Part shown: positions 1-6,930 of the stretch, piece after piece
Numbering within the stretch: the first letter of the stretch is position 1
Layout: each line of letters starts with the position of its first letter
Assembly: GCA_047623555.1 (NCBI GenBank)
Contig: JBLHMP010000079.1
Coordinates: 1 to 18,741, forward strand
Direction of reading: 5' to 3'
From: NORP181 sp047623555
GTDB lineage: Bacteria; Pseudomonadota; Alphaproteobacteria; Rhodobacterales; Rhodobacteraceae
Length of the DNA stretch: 18,741 nt
Made by a program: the position numbers and the translations under genes
Notes under the pieces: model-generated
Seen by the model: the letters and a program-made list of their open reading frames with translations, nothing else
Database searches by the model: none
What the model was told of the DNA's origin: nothing

Positions 1-248
1 CCTGGCGGGACATCGGTCTGTCATTTTTCCATCTGGCTGGCATAAGTAGAACAATACCAGAACATCTTGGATTGGCAAGCCGTGTAACACTACATCCTGT
101 GCTGCCGGATCAAAGGGGATAAGCCTTGATAGCCATATTTAAGGGATTGTTTAACTTAGAAATCAATCATGGATGGTTTTATGCAACAACTAGATGTTGG
201 GGCGTGGGTACATCTGTATCTTGCTATCTCGTATTTGGATTTTTAATC
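1..248. other. AT-richer upstream region; possible tail of an unknown gene
   Basis: A reading frame on the plus strand is open from the window edge (base 3) to a TAA at 120-122 and encodes 39 residues. I do not recognise it, so it may be the end of an upstream gene or chance. The stretch is visibly AT-richer than the rest. A TTG codon at 126 would extend the autotransporter N-terminus by 41 residues, including a hydrophobic stretch, but no convincing ribosome site precedes it. I see no clear promoter. Confidence 0.25.
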
Positions 249-872
249 ATGTTTAAAGTGTATTCCCTAAATTTGTCCGCAATCGGTCCCGTTCTGAGGG
301 CTTTGGTGAATACCACCGCGCTGGTGACCCCTTCGGTCATGCTGCAGGTTCTCCCGATCACAGCCGAGTCACTTTATCCCTGCTTGCAACCCTATCAAGC
401 CGCCTCGTGCACCATTCCGGCGGGCACCAGCACCTATGGCGCGCAAATCAAATACTTCAGCCCCGTAGCAAGCAGCGGTGCAAACGCGCCTTCCGGGTAC
501 AGCTATACGTTAAACAACGATACAAATATCACATCCGAAGGCGTCAGCACAAACGAAGTCCTTTCGATTGTTGTGGGAGCCGGGGGAGGTCATGACGAAG
601 ACGGGTTTCATTCTGCCACCAACGGCGGACCTGCGGGAACGGTCACGATCAACACCACCGGCAATCTGGATATGGATTTATTCACATATGGCCAAGCGGG
701 ACATGGCGACAATCAACGCGGTCTTTGGGATCGTGACGGCTCCATGTTTGTCATCCGGGCTGCATCCGTTGGTGGACAGGGTGGCGGTGACATCGATACG
801 GGTGTTGGTGGTGGATCAGGTGGTGACGGGGGCGGGGGGGTACAACAACCGTCACCAATAGTGGCCAACTGA
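249..872 (+). CDS. Autotransporter fragment 1 (N-terminus)
   Basis: About 207 residues from ATG 249 (248 if TTG 126 is used). The start has a modestly hydrophobic segment resembling a weak signal peptide, followed by a two-Cys segment and a polar Asn/Thr/Gly-rich passenger beginning. Its last in-frame residues run into the G-rich tract at 828-840, after which the frame closes at TGA 870-872. Shifting by one base at this tract restores a continuous passenger sequence (TTTVTNSGQLTVEMSNNSG) into the next fragment. So the stop is the product of a frameshift and not a true end. Confidence 0.6.
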   Translation: MFKVYSLNLSAIGPVLRALVNTTALVTPSVMLQVLPITAESLYPCLQPYQAASCTIPAGTSTYGAQIKYFSPVASSGANAPSGYSYTLNNDTNITSEGVSTNEVLSIVVGAGGGHDEDGFHSATNGGPAGTVTINTTGNLDMDLFTYGQAGHGDNQRGLWDRDGSMFVIRAASVGGQGGGDIDTGVGGGSGGDGGGGVQQPSPIVAN

Positions 873-880
873 CTGTAGAA

Positions 881-1480
881 ATGTCGAATAATTCCGGGCA
901 GGCGGGTATTTACGCTGGTTCAATCGGCGGCGATGGCGGTGAACAAGACAGCCAGGCGGTCGGTGATCAGGTCGGCGGACGCGGTGGTAATGGTGGCGCG
1001 ATCAATGTCACGAACTCCGCTGATATAAATTTTGGAATTGGTGGCGAAATTTCTGGGTTTTCTTATGGTATAGGTGCCGAGAGCCTTGGCGGAGACGGAG
1101 GCCGGAACACCGGGGCCGGGGGTCACGGCGGAACCGTTCAGGTCACCACCGATGGCACCATCAATCAAGCCGCAAACCTGTCCCACGAGGATTCATCGAG
1201 CGCCGACACGCCCAGTATCACCGATGGGGTGCGTGCGGTGTCCGCAGTCAGCCGGGGCGGCGATGGCTATTTGTCGGAGGATGGCTCTGATGACGGCGGG
1301 CTGGGTGGATCAGGTGGTATGATCGCCACAAATCTGGGTTGCGATCACGCGACGGTCATTTCAACCGAATTTGGCGATGCGGTGGATGATGGCAGCCTTC
1401 AGCCAATTTCGGGCGCGGTTGTTTCGATATCGCAGGGCGGTGATGGTGGGCGCGGCCCGGATACAGCCACCGACTTATAA
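881..1480 (+). CDS. Autotransporter fragment 2 (passenger, degenerate repeats)
   Basis: The open frame really begins at about 839, just after the G tract; the ATG at 881 is internal. It encodes degenerate passenger repeats such as GIGAESLGGDGG and VSISQGGDGG, weaker relatives of the AQSIGGGGG units further on. It ends at TAA 1478-1480 (codons TTA TAA GGT), and the same frame continues at once with GEIAGKGGAGGQV. This makes the stop a nonsense change or a base error, not a natural terminus. There is no separate ribosome-binding site to support an independent gene. Confidence 0.55.
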   Translation: MSNNSGQAGIYAGSIGGDGGEQDSQAVGDQVGGRGGNGGAINVTNSADINFGIGGEISGFSYGIGAESLGGDGGRNTGAGGHGGTVQVTTDGTINQAANLSHEDSSSADTPSITDGVRAVSAVSRGGDGYLSEDGSDDGGLGGSGGMIATNLGCDHATVISTEFGDAVDDGSLQPISGAVVSISQGGDGGRGPDTATDL

Positions 1481-1564
1481 GGTGAAATCGCCGGAAAAGG
1501 TGGTGCGGGGGGGCAGGTTACAACAAATCTGACCAACGCCCAGGTATCATCGGATGGTGATTAT

Positions 1565-2194
1565 GTGATCGGCGTTGGTGCGTTTTCTGCGGGCGGTACC
1601 GGAGGCGATGGCATCAGCACCAGCAGTGCCGCAGAGGGAGGTGCCGGGGGGCTGGTCACAGCGACACTGACCGATCAATCGACCATTTCAACCGACGGCG
1701 TACAGGCCCATGCGCTATATGCACAAAGCCAGGGCGGGCAAGGCGGATATCTGCACCCCAAAAACGGCGCGGTGAATTTCAGTAACGAGGCCGCCGGTCG
1801 GGGGGGGGCCGCTGGTAATGTGGTGATCAACCATGGGTTGGATGATATCGGATCAACCTCTGTTGGCAGCATCGACACGGGCGACGACCATGCCCATGGG
1901 ATTTTGGCCCAATCCCTGGGTGGCGGTGGAGGCAGCGGATATCAAAGCTTTGTTTTGTTTGCCAATAACGTAGGCGGTGGCGGCGCGGCTGGCACAGTGA
2001 CCGTTACCGGCACATCGGAGATTTCAACATCAGATAACTATGCCATTGGTATCGTCGCCCAGTCGATTAGCGGCGGCGGCGGCAATGCGGGCCAAGTGCC
2101 GTCTTCGGTGGATGTGCCTGATGCCTCGGGCAACACAATCGGTTCCCGGTTTGATCGCCATTGGTGGCAGCGGCGGGTCCTCGGCTGCGGGTAA
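1565..2194 (+). CDS. Autotransporter fragment 3 (passenger)
   Basis: This is in the same frame as fragment 2, which it continues after the TAA at 1478; the codon at 1565 is internal. It contains the motifs HALYAQSQGGQGG, HGILAQSLGGGGG and IGIVAQSISGGGG. After about 2145 the frame turns into a non-repeat sequence rich in Trp and Arg and closes at 2194. The real passenger sequence (GLIAIGGSGGSSAAGN) resumes in the next frame, which places a one-base insertion between 2143 and 2158. Confidence 0.55.
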   Translation: MIGVGAFSAGGTGGDGISTSSAAEGGAGGLVTATLTDQSTISTDGVQAHALYAQSQGGQGGYLHPKNGAVNFSNEAAGRGGAAGNVVINHGLDDIGSTSVGSIDTGDDHAHGILAQSLGGGGGSGYQSFVLFANNVGGGGAAGTVTVTGTSEISTSDNYAIGIVAQSISGGGGNAGQVPSSVDVPDASGNTIGSRFDRHWWQRRVLGCG

Positions 2195-4640
2195 TGCGGT
2201 CACAGTGACCCAATATTCGGATGTCTCTACCCGTGGCACGGCAGCCATTGATATTCTGGCGCAATCTATCGGCGGCGGCGGCAATGGGGGCAATGCCTTT
2301 GATCTGTCCACTAGCATTCCGGCCACCGGGCTGGGGGGCGATGGCGGCACGGCTGGCAATAATGGTGCGACGGTCAATTTCCTTGCGGCCATGTCCACAG
2401 ATCTCGAATCCTCTAACCGGGTGGGCATGGAAACAGAAGGCGACAATGCCCACCCGGTGTTGTTGCAAAGTATTGGCGGTGGATCAGGTGGTAATGCCAC
2501 TGGCGGGTCTGTTGGATCTCTGGGGGCGTTCTAGGTGGCGGGCGTGGCGGATGCTGGCGGCCATGGCGGATCTGTCGATATGGGGTTTGTTGCATCCACA
2601 GTCATCACAGGCGATGATGACAGCACCGATTCACACGGGGTTGTCGCCCAATCCATTGGCGGCGGCGGCGGTGTTGGAGGGTCTTCGGTGGCAAATGCCC
2701 TGGCTGTTGCTTTGCCCACGGGCGAAGATGTATCTGCTGGCGCGGCAGCATCGGCTGCAATTGGCGGGACCGGAGGAAACGGCGGCGGTGGCTCCTCGAT
2801 CGACCTTCAGTTTAACAGCAGCCAAATCGCCACTCAGGGCGATGGTTCCTTTGGCATCATCGCGCATTCTATCGGCGGTGGTGGTGGGCTGGGGGGCAGC
2901 GCCAGCTCGCTGGCGGGTGTGATTGGTACAAGTGATGCGATTTCTGCCGATATCAGCATGTCTGTTGGTGCCAGCGGTGGCGGCGGCGGATCAGGCGGTG
3001 ATGTTGTTGTAGGAATTGAAAATCAGACCACGATCCAGACAGCAGGCAATTTCGCCAATGCGTTTGTGGCCCAGTCCATCGGTGGCGGTGGCGGTAACGC
3101 GAGCGTTGGATCTGCCGGAATTAGCCATGTGACCAGCGCCTTCAATTTGTCGGCCACCATTGGCCTTGGCGGCACTGGCAATCAGGGTGGAAACGTGACT
3201 GTGCTGGTCGATGAAACATCAATGATCAGCACTGAAGGCACAGGGGCGCGTGGTATTGTGGCCCAAACAATTGGAGGCGGCGGCGGCTTGTCGCAAGGCG
3301 GGTCTTTTGGTCTGTCTGTTTCCGGGGAAAGCACTGACAGCGAAGGTGAAACTAGCTCGGCTTCGGCATCTGTATCTGTTGGCCTGGGCAATGCAGGCGG
3401 CGCTGGATCCAACGGAAACGGCGCGGCGGTTACCTCACTTGTCATGCAGGGCATCATCCAGACTGCCGGCACTGACGCGGACGCCATTATGGTGCAATCC
3501 ATTGGCGGTGGCGGCGGTCTTGGCGGGTCAATGGGCGGCGAAAGCGATGGAAGTTCTGATGATGCAGATACGTCTTATGCCCTTGATTTGACACTTGGCG
3601 GCAGCGGCGGCGTTGGAGGCAACGGCGCCACAGCCGAGGTGCTTTTTGCCGGTCAAATCAACACATCAGGCGATTGGGCTGACGGCATTGTGGTGCAATC
3701 TGTTGGCGGCGGCGGTGGCTCCGCGGGCACCGCAACGATTGAAAGCAGCGAAGCAACCACATCTGTCACAGCTTCCATTGGTGGGCAAAGCGGAGCCGGG
3801 GGCGCGGGTGGTGCAGTCACTGTCACCCTTGAAAACGATGCAGATGGGTCATTCATTATGACACGGGGATATGGCGCGATTGGGGTTTTGGCCCAATCGA
3901 TAGGCGGTGGCGGTGGTCAGGGTGGTGATGGCTCCAACTCTGCCGAGGGAACTATCAGCCTGGGGATTGATGGCGCGACGAGTTATGGTTCTGCGGGCGG
4001 GGTGGTCACCGTTAGTGGTGAAACGAACATCGCCACACTTGGGGCTGAAGCGCATGGCGTCGTGGCGCAGTCTATTGGTGGCGGCGGCGGTATTTATGGC
4101 GCGGGTAACGCTTTGGCGGCACAAGAGGACGGTAGTCATTCGCTGAACCTGTCATTGGGCGCACGCCATGAAGGCGGCGCATCTGACGGCGCTGAGGTAT
4201 CGGTGGATCTGTCAGGCACCATCAGCACCGCGGGTGATTTGTCCTTTGGTATTCTTGCACATTCCATCGGCGGTGGTGGCGGCATGGTTACAGGGGGCGG
4301 GTCTAACAGCATGACAAACCTGCAATTTGGGGCCGGAACGGCTGCAACGCCGTCGGCGTCTGATGGGGCGCAGGTCGATGTCTCCTTTTCCTCCGGGACG
4401 CTGAGTACGACTGGCATGCGCGCGCATGGTCTTGTGGCCCAATCTATTGGCGGCGGTGGCGGGATCGCCGGTGATTTCGTGACTGGGGCGATTTCATTGT
4501 CAGATAGTACGTTCTACGGCGCAGGTGGAAATGATACTGGTGCCGGTGCAGCCGTGATCGTAAACTTGGGTGGTGATATCGTTGTGCAAGGCCGACAAGC
4601 CTATGGGATCATAGCGCAATCCATTGGACGAGGCGGTGGT
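1888..4640 (+). repeat. Array of AQSIGGGGG-type passenger repeats
   Basis: About fifteen clear copies of a motif reading (G)(I/V)(V/L)AQSIGGGGG recur with spacings of roughly 150-230 bases (50-76 residues). Approximate motif positions are 1906, 2057, 2259, 2464, 2647, 2863, 3070, 3262, 3490, 3695, 3889, 4066, 4254, 4438 and 4615. Conserved positions are Gln-Ser-Ile followed by four or five Gly; AHSIGGGGG, MVQSIGGGGG and AQTIGGGGG are variants. The intervening sequence diverges. Weaker relatives lie upstream (about 1080, 1430 and 1730) and downstream (about 4765). This is coding repetition, not CRISPR. Confidence 0.85.
2040..2534 (+). CDS. Autotransporter fragment 4 (passenger)
   Basis: Only the part from about 2148 onward is genuine passenger; the residues before it are an out-of-frame reading of fragment 3. 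It holds the motifs IDILAQSIGGGGNGG and VLLQSIGGGSGG. It ends at TAG 2532-2534, yet the same frame runs on directly with VAGVADAGGHGGSVDMGF. The TAG is therefore a premature stop within the ancestral gene. Confidence 0.5.
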   Translation: MPLVSSPSRLAAAAAMRAKCRLRWMCLMPRATQSVPGLIAIGGSGGSSAAGNAVTVTQYSDVSTRGTAAIDILAQSIGGGGNGGNAFDLSTSIPATGLGGDGGTAGNNGATVNFLAAMSTDLESSNRVGMETEGDNAHPVLLQSIGGGSGGNATGGSVGSLGAF

Positions 4641-4817
4641 TTTGGCGGCACCAACGCAGGAGCATTTGCAGGTAGTACCGGCGCATTCGAGGGTGCGCGA
4701 GGCGGTACAGTCAATGTACAGGGTAATGTCAGCGCCACTGGTGACGGTGGAGTTGCTATTTTTGCGCAAAGTCAAGGCACGGCAGACGCTTACAGCGGGG
4801 GTGCCCGGCGCCAGTGA
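2535..4817 (+). CDS. Autotransporter fragment 5 (central repeat passenger)
   Basis: About 760 residues, starting with the GTG that directly follows the TAG at 2532; this is a continuation of the frame, not a true start. It carries the best-preserved repeats: around eleven units, each ending in a version of GIVAQSIGGGGG and alternating with Thr/Ser/Val-rich beta-strand segments (VTVTLENDADG, AEVLFAGQINTSGD). These are expected to fold as a beta-solenoid passenger. No Cys-rich or enzymatic domain is visible. It closes at TGA 4815-4817 after a one-base shift at the G5 tract near 4797; the next fragment overlaps in another frame. Confidence 0.6.
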   Translation: MAGVADAGGHGGSVDMGFVASTVITGDDDSTDSHGVVAQSIGGGGGVGGSSVANALAVALPTGEDVSAGAAASAAIGGTGGNGGGGSSIDLQFNSSQIATQGDGSFGIIAHSIGGGGGLGGSASSLAGVIGTSDAISADISMSVGASGGGGGSGGDVVVGIENQTTIQTAGNFANAFVAQSIGGGGGNASVGSAGISHVTSAFNLSATIGLGGTGNQGGNVTVLVDETSMISTEGTGARGIVAQTIGGGGGLSQGGSFGLSVSGESTDSEGETSSASASVSVGLGNAGGAGSNGNGAAVTSLVMQGIIQTAGTDADAIMVQSIGGGGGLGGSMGGESDGSSDDADTSYALDLTLGGSGGVGGNGATAEVLFAGQINTSGDWADGIVVQSVGGGGGSAGTATIESSEATTSVTASIGGQSGAGGAGGAVTVTLENDADGSFIMTRGYGAIGVLAQSIGGGGGQGGDGSNSAEGTISLGIDGATSYGSAGGVVTVSGETNIATLGAEAHGVVAQSIGGGGGIYGAGNALAAQEDGSHSLNLSLGARHEGGASDGAEVSVDLSGTISTAGDLSFGILAHSIGGGGGMVTGGGSNSMTNLQFGAGTAATPSASDGAQVDVSFSSGTLSTTGMRAHGLVAQSIGGGGGIAGDFVTGAISLSDSTFYGAGGNDTGAGAAVIVNLGGDIVVQGRQAYGIIAQSIGRGGGFGGTNAGAFAGSTGAFEGARGGTVNVQGNVSATGDGGVAIFAQSQGTADAYSGGARRQ

Positions 4818-6645
4818 TATAGCGATCACTGGCGCCGGCAATGTTTTTGGCGGCACCGGCTACGATGGGGCCGCCATTCAGGTTGGTTGGGGTCTCGATA
4901 ACACGGTTCAGATTGATACCGGCGGTCAGGTCATTGCCGGTGAAGGGGGGAATGCCATCCGGTTTATTGCTGACGATGCCAGCCGAACCCTCGTCGTCGC
5001 GAATGATGGCACTTTGATAGGAAACGTTGTCGGAGGGGCAACGATTACGGCCCAATCGGCGGTTGAGAACTCGGCAGAAATCAAAGCGGCGACTGCTCAG
5101 GCGGCGGCAGAAGACCTATCGATCATCAATTCGAAGAATGGTGTACTGAACACGGCGCAGATGTATCAGGCCGATATCATCAATGATGGTCAACTGGTTG
5201 TCGGCACACGCCTGAATCACGATCTGGCCGGGGATCACGACATGCAGGATCTGCGGGTTGAAGGCGACCTGACGCAAAACAGCAGCGGCCAGTTGATCCT
5301 GGCCAGCGATTTTGGCGTCGGCCAGTCCGATACAGTGCATGTGACCGGCGATGTGGCGTTGGATGGGACATTGGATATTGAGGCCTCAACCATTGTACGC
5401 GACGCATCGGTTCGGTTGCTGACCACAGATGGCAGCCTTGCCGGGGCATTTTCTGGGGTCAATTCAACGCTCTTTTCCTATGAACTCAACCAATCCGCTC
5501 AAAGTCTGGAAGCCACCGTTCGCAATGCAGATTTCGATCAGCGGGCGTTTGGCCTAACCGTGCAACAATCCGAGCTGGCCCAACATCTGGAAGCCATATT
5601 TTATGCCGATGATTTGGGCTTTGAAACTACCTTTGCGGCGCTGGAAGTCGCGGCACAGGAAGGTTCAGCCGCGTTGGCTCAAATCTATAATTCCCTGTCG
5701 CCACAGGCCTCATTAGCCGGGGCCGCGATGAATTTCAAACAAACCGGGGTCCGCCTGGATGAACTGCTTAGCTGTGATGATTTTGCAAACGGTTCAGGCA
5801 TGCAGGAACACAACACTTGCTGGAATTTGAACCTTGGCGGTCAAAGTTTTGACCAAACGGCCAAAGACGAGGCCATGGGATACAGCGGCACCATCACTTC
5901 AATGAATGTAGGCGGTGGTGTCATGCTGGACTCTGGTGCTATAGTCAGCGTGCTTTTTGGTTATGAATTCAGCGATTTTAACACCGATAGTTCAACCAGC
6001 ACTGCCATTGGTGAAACCGCCCATATCGAAGTTGGTCTGACTCAAACCTGGGGCAACTTCAGCCTGTCTGGGGCGCTGGCAGCCAGCCGGGGGAGCTTTG
6101 ACACGACCCGGTCCATAGGGATGGTTGGCCATTCTGCCAATGCCCAGGGATCTTATGACGCCACCAGCACAGCTGGTCGCATCCGTGCCGCGTATACGTT
6201 TCCATCCCAAAACGGATTTATGCGAGCCCTGGTGGATCTGGATGTGATCCATGCCAACACCGATGGATATACTGAAACGGGGGCCGGTAATTTGAATCTG
6301 CAGGTCGATTCAAGTAGCGGAACCGCTTATGTTTTCTCGCCGGCATTGGAAGTCGAACGCACCCGGAGATTTGGCACCGGAAATTCGCTGCGTACCTATG
6401 GGCTGTTTGGTGTCAGTTTCTCGTCACTGGAGAGCTACAGCACTTGGGCACAATTTGCTGATGCACAAGCCGATGGCACCAGCTTTGGTAGCGATCTGGC
6501 CATCACACCTGTGTCGGGGCGTCTTTCGCTTGGGGTCCAGTGGCTGAATGACGAAAACCTGTCTCTTGGGGCGGAATACAACTTGAATTTCGCCAATGGT
6601 TTTGAAGCCCACCGGGCCGCAGTAAACCTGCGTTGGACGTTCTAA
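4624..6645 (+). CDS. Autotransporter fragment 6: passenger end, linker and outer-membrane beta-barrel
   Basis: The genuine sequence starts at about 4802 (GVPGASDIAITGAGNVFGGT); residues before that are an out-of-frame reading of fragment 5. From about 4850 to 5510 it resembles the conserved tail of autotransporter passengers (LNTAQMYQADIINDGQL, VTGDVALDGTLDIEAS). A helical linker with two Cys residues follows at about 5560-5820. The beta-barrel (autotransporter domain, Pfam PF03797 type) begins around WNLNLGGQSF near 5820 and runs to the terminal NLRWTF. The alternating hydrophobic strands and final aromatic residue match a C-terminal BAM recognition signal. This domain is intact, but it lacks its own secretion signal, so it could not reach the outer membrane alone. 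Confidence 0.8.
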   Translation: MDEAVVLAAPTQEHLQVVPAHSRVREAVQSMYRVMSAPLVTVELLFLRKVKARQTLTAGVPGASDIAITGAGNVFGGTGYDGAAIQVGWGLDNTVQIDTGGQVIAGEGGNAIRFIADDASRTLVVANDGTLIGNVVGGATITAQSAVENSAEIKAATAQAAAEDLSIINSKNGVLNTAQMYQADIINDGQLVVGTRLNHDLAGDHDMQDLRVEGDLTQNSSGQLILASDFGVGQSDTVHVTGDVALDGTLDIEASTIVRDASVRLLTTDGSLAGAFSGVNSTLFSYELNQSAQSLEATVRNADFDQRAFGLTVQQSELAQHLEAIFYADDLGFETTFAALEVAAQEGSAALAQIYNSLSPQASLAGAAMNFKQTGVRLDELLSCDDFANGSGMQEHNTCWNLNLGGQSFDQTAKDEAMGYSGTITSMNVGGGVMLDSGAIVSVLFGYEFSDFNTDSSTSTAIGETAHIEVGLTQTWGNFSLSGALAASRGSFDTTRSIGMVGHSANAQGSYDATSTAGRIRAAYTFPSQNGFMRALVDLDVIHANTDGYTETGAGNLNLQVDSSSGTAYVFSPALEVERTRRFGTGNSLRTYGLFGVSFSSLESYSTWAQFADAQADGTSFGSDLAITPVSGRLSLGVQWLNDENLSLGAEYNLNFANGFEAHRAAVNLRWTF

Positions 6646-6734
6646 GGAAACGGCGCTGAGCGCTCCTGAACTGCAAGTTTTGAGCCCGGATGGGTTTGTC
6701 ATTTCACCCTGCCCAGCCTGGCCATGCATTTTCG

Positions 6735-6750
6735 GAGCTTTGTTGCATGG
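6735..6750. mobile_element. Possible insertion-sequence end
   Basis: The 16 bases GAGCTTTGTTGCATGG resemble the terminal inverted repeats I associate with IS5-family and similar elements, which often contain a CTTTGTTGCA core. The site lies about 20 bases from where the M20 remnant stops matching its family. No transposase gene and no matching second end are visible here, so this could be a scar or a chance match. Confidence 0.3.
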
Positions 6751-6772
6751 ATAGACAACAACTTGGCAATAC

Positions 6773-6930
6773 CAGCGGCTGACCATGTGGCCCGCCCGTG
6801 CCGTTGCCCATGAGCAGGAAACAGTCGGGAATGGCGGCGCTGAAATGGGCGAAATCTTCGGCAAATCCCAGTTCCGGATGGCGGTGAAGATCGTGGTGCA
6901 GAGCGGTCAGCTATTGGTAAAATCAACCAT
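6773..6930 (-). pseudogene. Remnant of M20-family amidohydrolase with large internal deletion
   Basis: The minus strand at about 6913-6855 encodes LTALHHDLHRHPELGFAED, the classic N-terminus of M20D amidohydrolases (hippurate hydrolase/N-acyl amino acid deacylase type). It runs straight into EDFAHFSAAIPDCFLLMGNG followed by a GPHGQPL stretch, which is the C-terminal part of the same family (usual pattern DFAxxLxxxPGCFxxxGNG...HNP). Only about 50 of the usual 380-390 residues remain, so roughly 290 codons were lost, with the junction at the shared Glu-Asp. The original ATG is probably 6928-6930, overlapping the bisC stop codon; a one-base shift separates it from the LTAL segment. Homology stops at about 6773, next to an IS-like end. 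It cannot be functional. Confidence 0.7.

Larger units (their letters stand above)
249..6645 (+). pseudogene. Giant Gly-rich autotransporter adhesin, disrupted reading frame
   Basis: Read through its lesions this is one gene for a protein of roughly 2,130 residues: a weak signal-peptide-like N-terminus, a very long Gly/Ser/Thr/Asn-rich passenger built of repeats, a linker, and a C-terminal autotransporter beta-barrel ending in W-T-F. Such type V secretion proteins expose their passenger on the cell surface, usually for adhesion or aggregation. Five lesions are visible: a one-base loss in the G7 tract at 834-840; a TAA at 1478-1480 with the same frame resuming directly after it; a +1 shift between about 2143 and 2158; a TAG at 2532-2534 with the same frame continuing; and a +1 shift near the G5 tract at 4797-4801. 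Protein similarity is continuous across every break, so one ancestral gene is clear. I chose ATG 249 as start, with TTG 126 as alternative. Whether the breaks are decay, phase variation or assembly error is open. Confidence 0.85.

Noticed and set aside
169..246. Small ORF of 25 codons beginning at ATG 169
   Set aside because: It has no ribosome site or recognised similarity and overlaps the autotransporter leader; chance is the simplest explanation.
1888..4640. Regularly spaced repeats as a CRISPR array
   Set aside because: The repeats are in-frame Gly-rich coding units of variable sequence and spacing; identical short repeats with unique spacers are absent.
6682..6697. Possible terminator hairpin AGCCC-GGAT-GGGTT after the autotransporter
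   Set aside because: The stem is short, relies on G-U pairing, and is not followed by a convincing U-tract.
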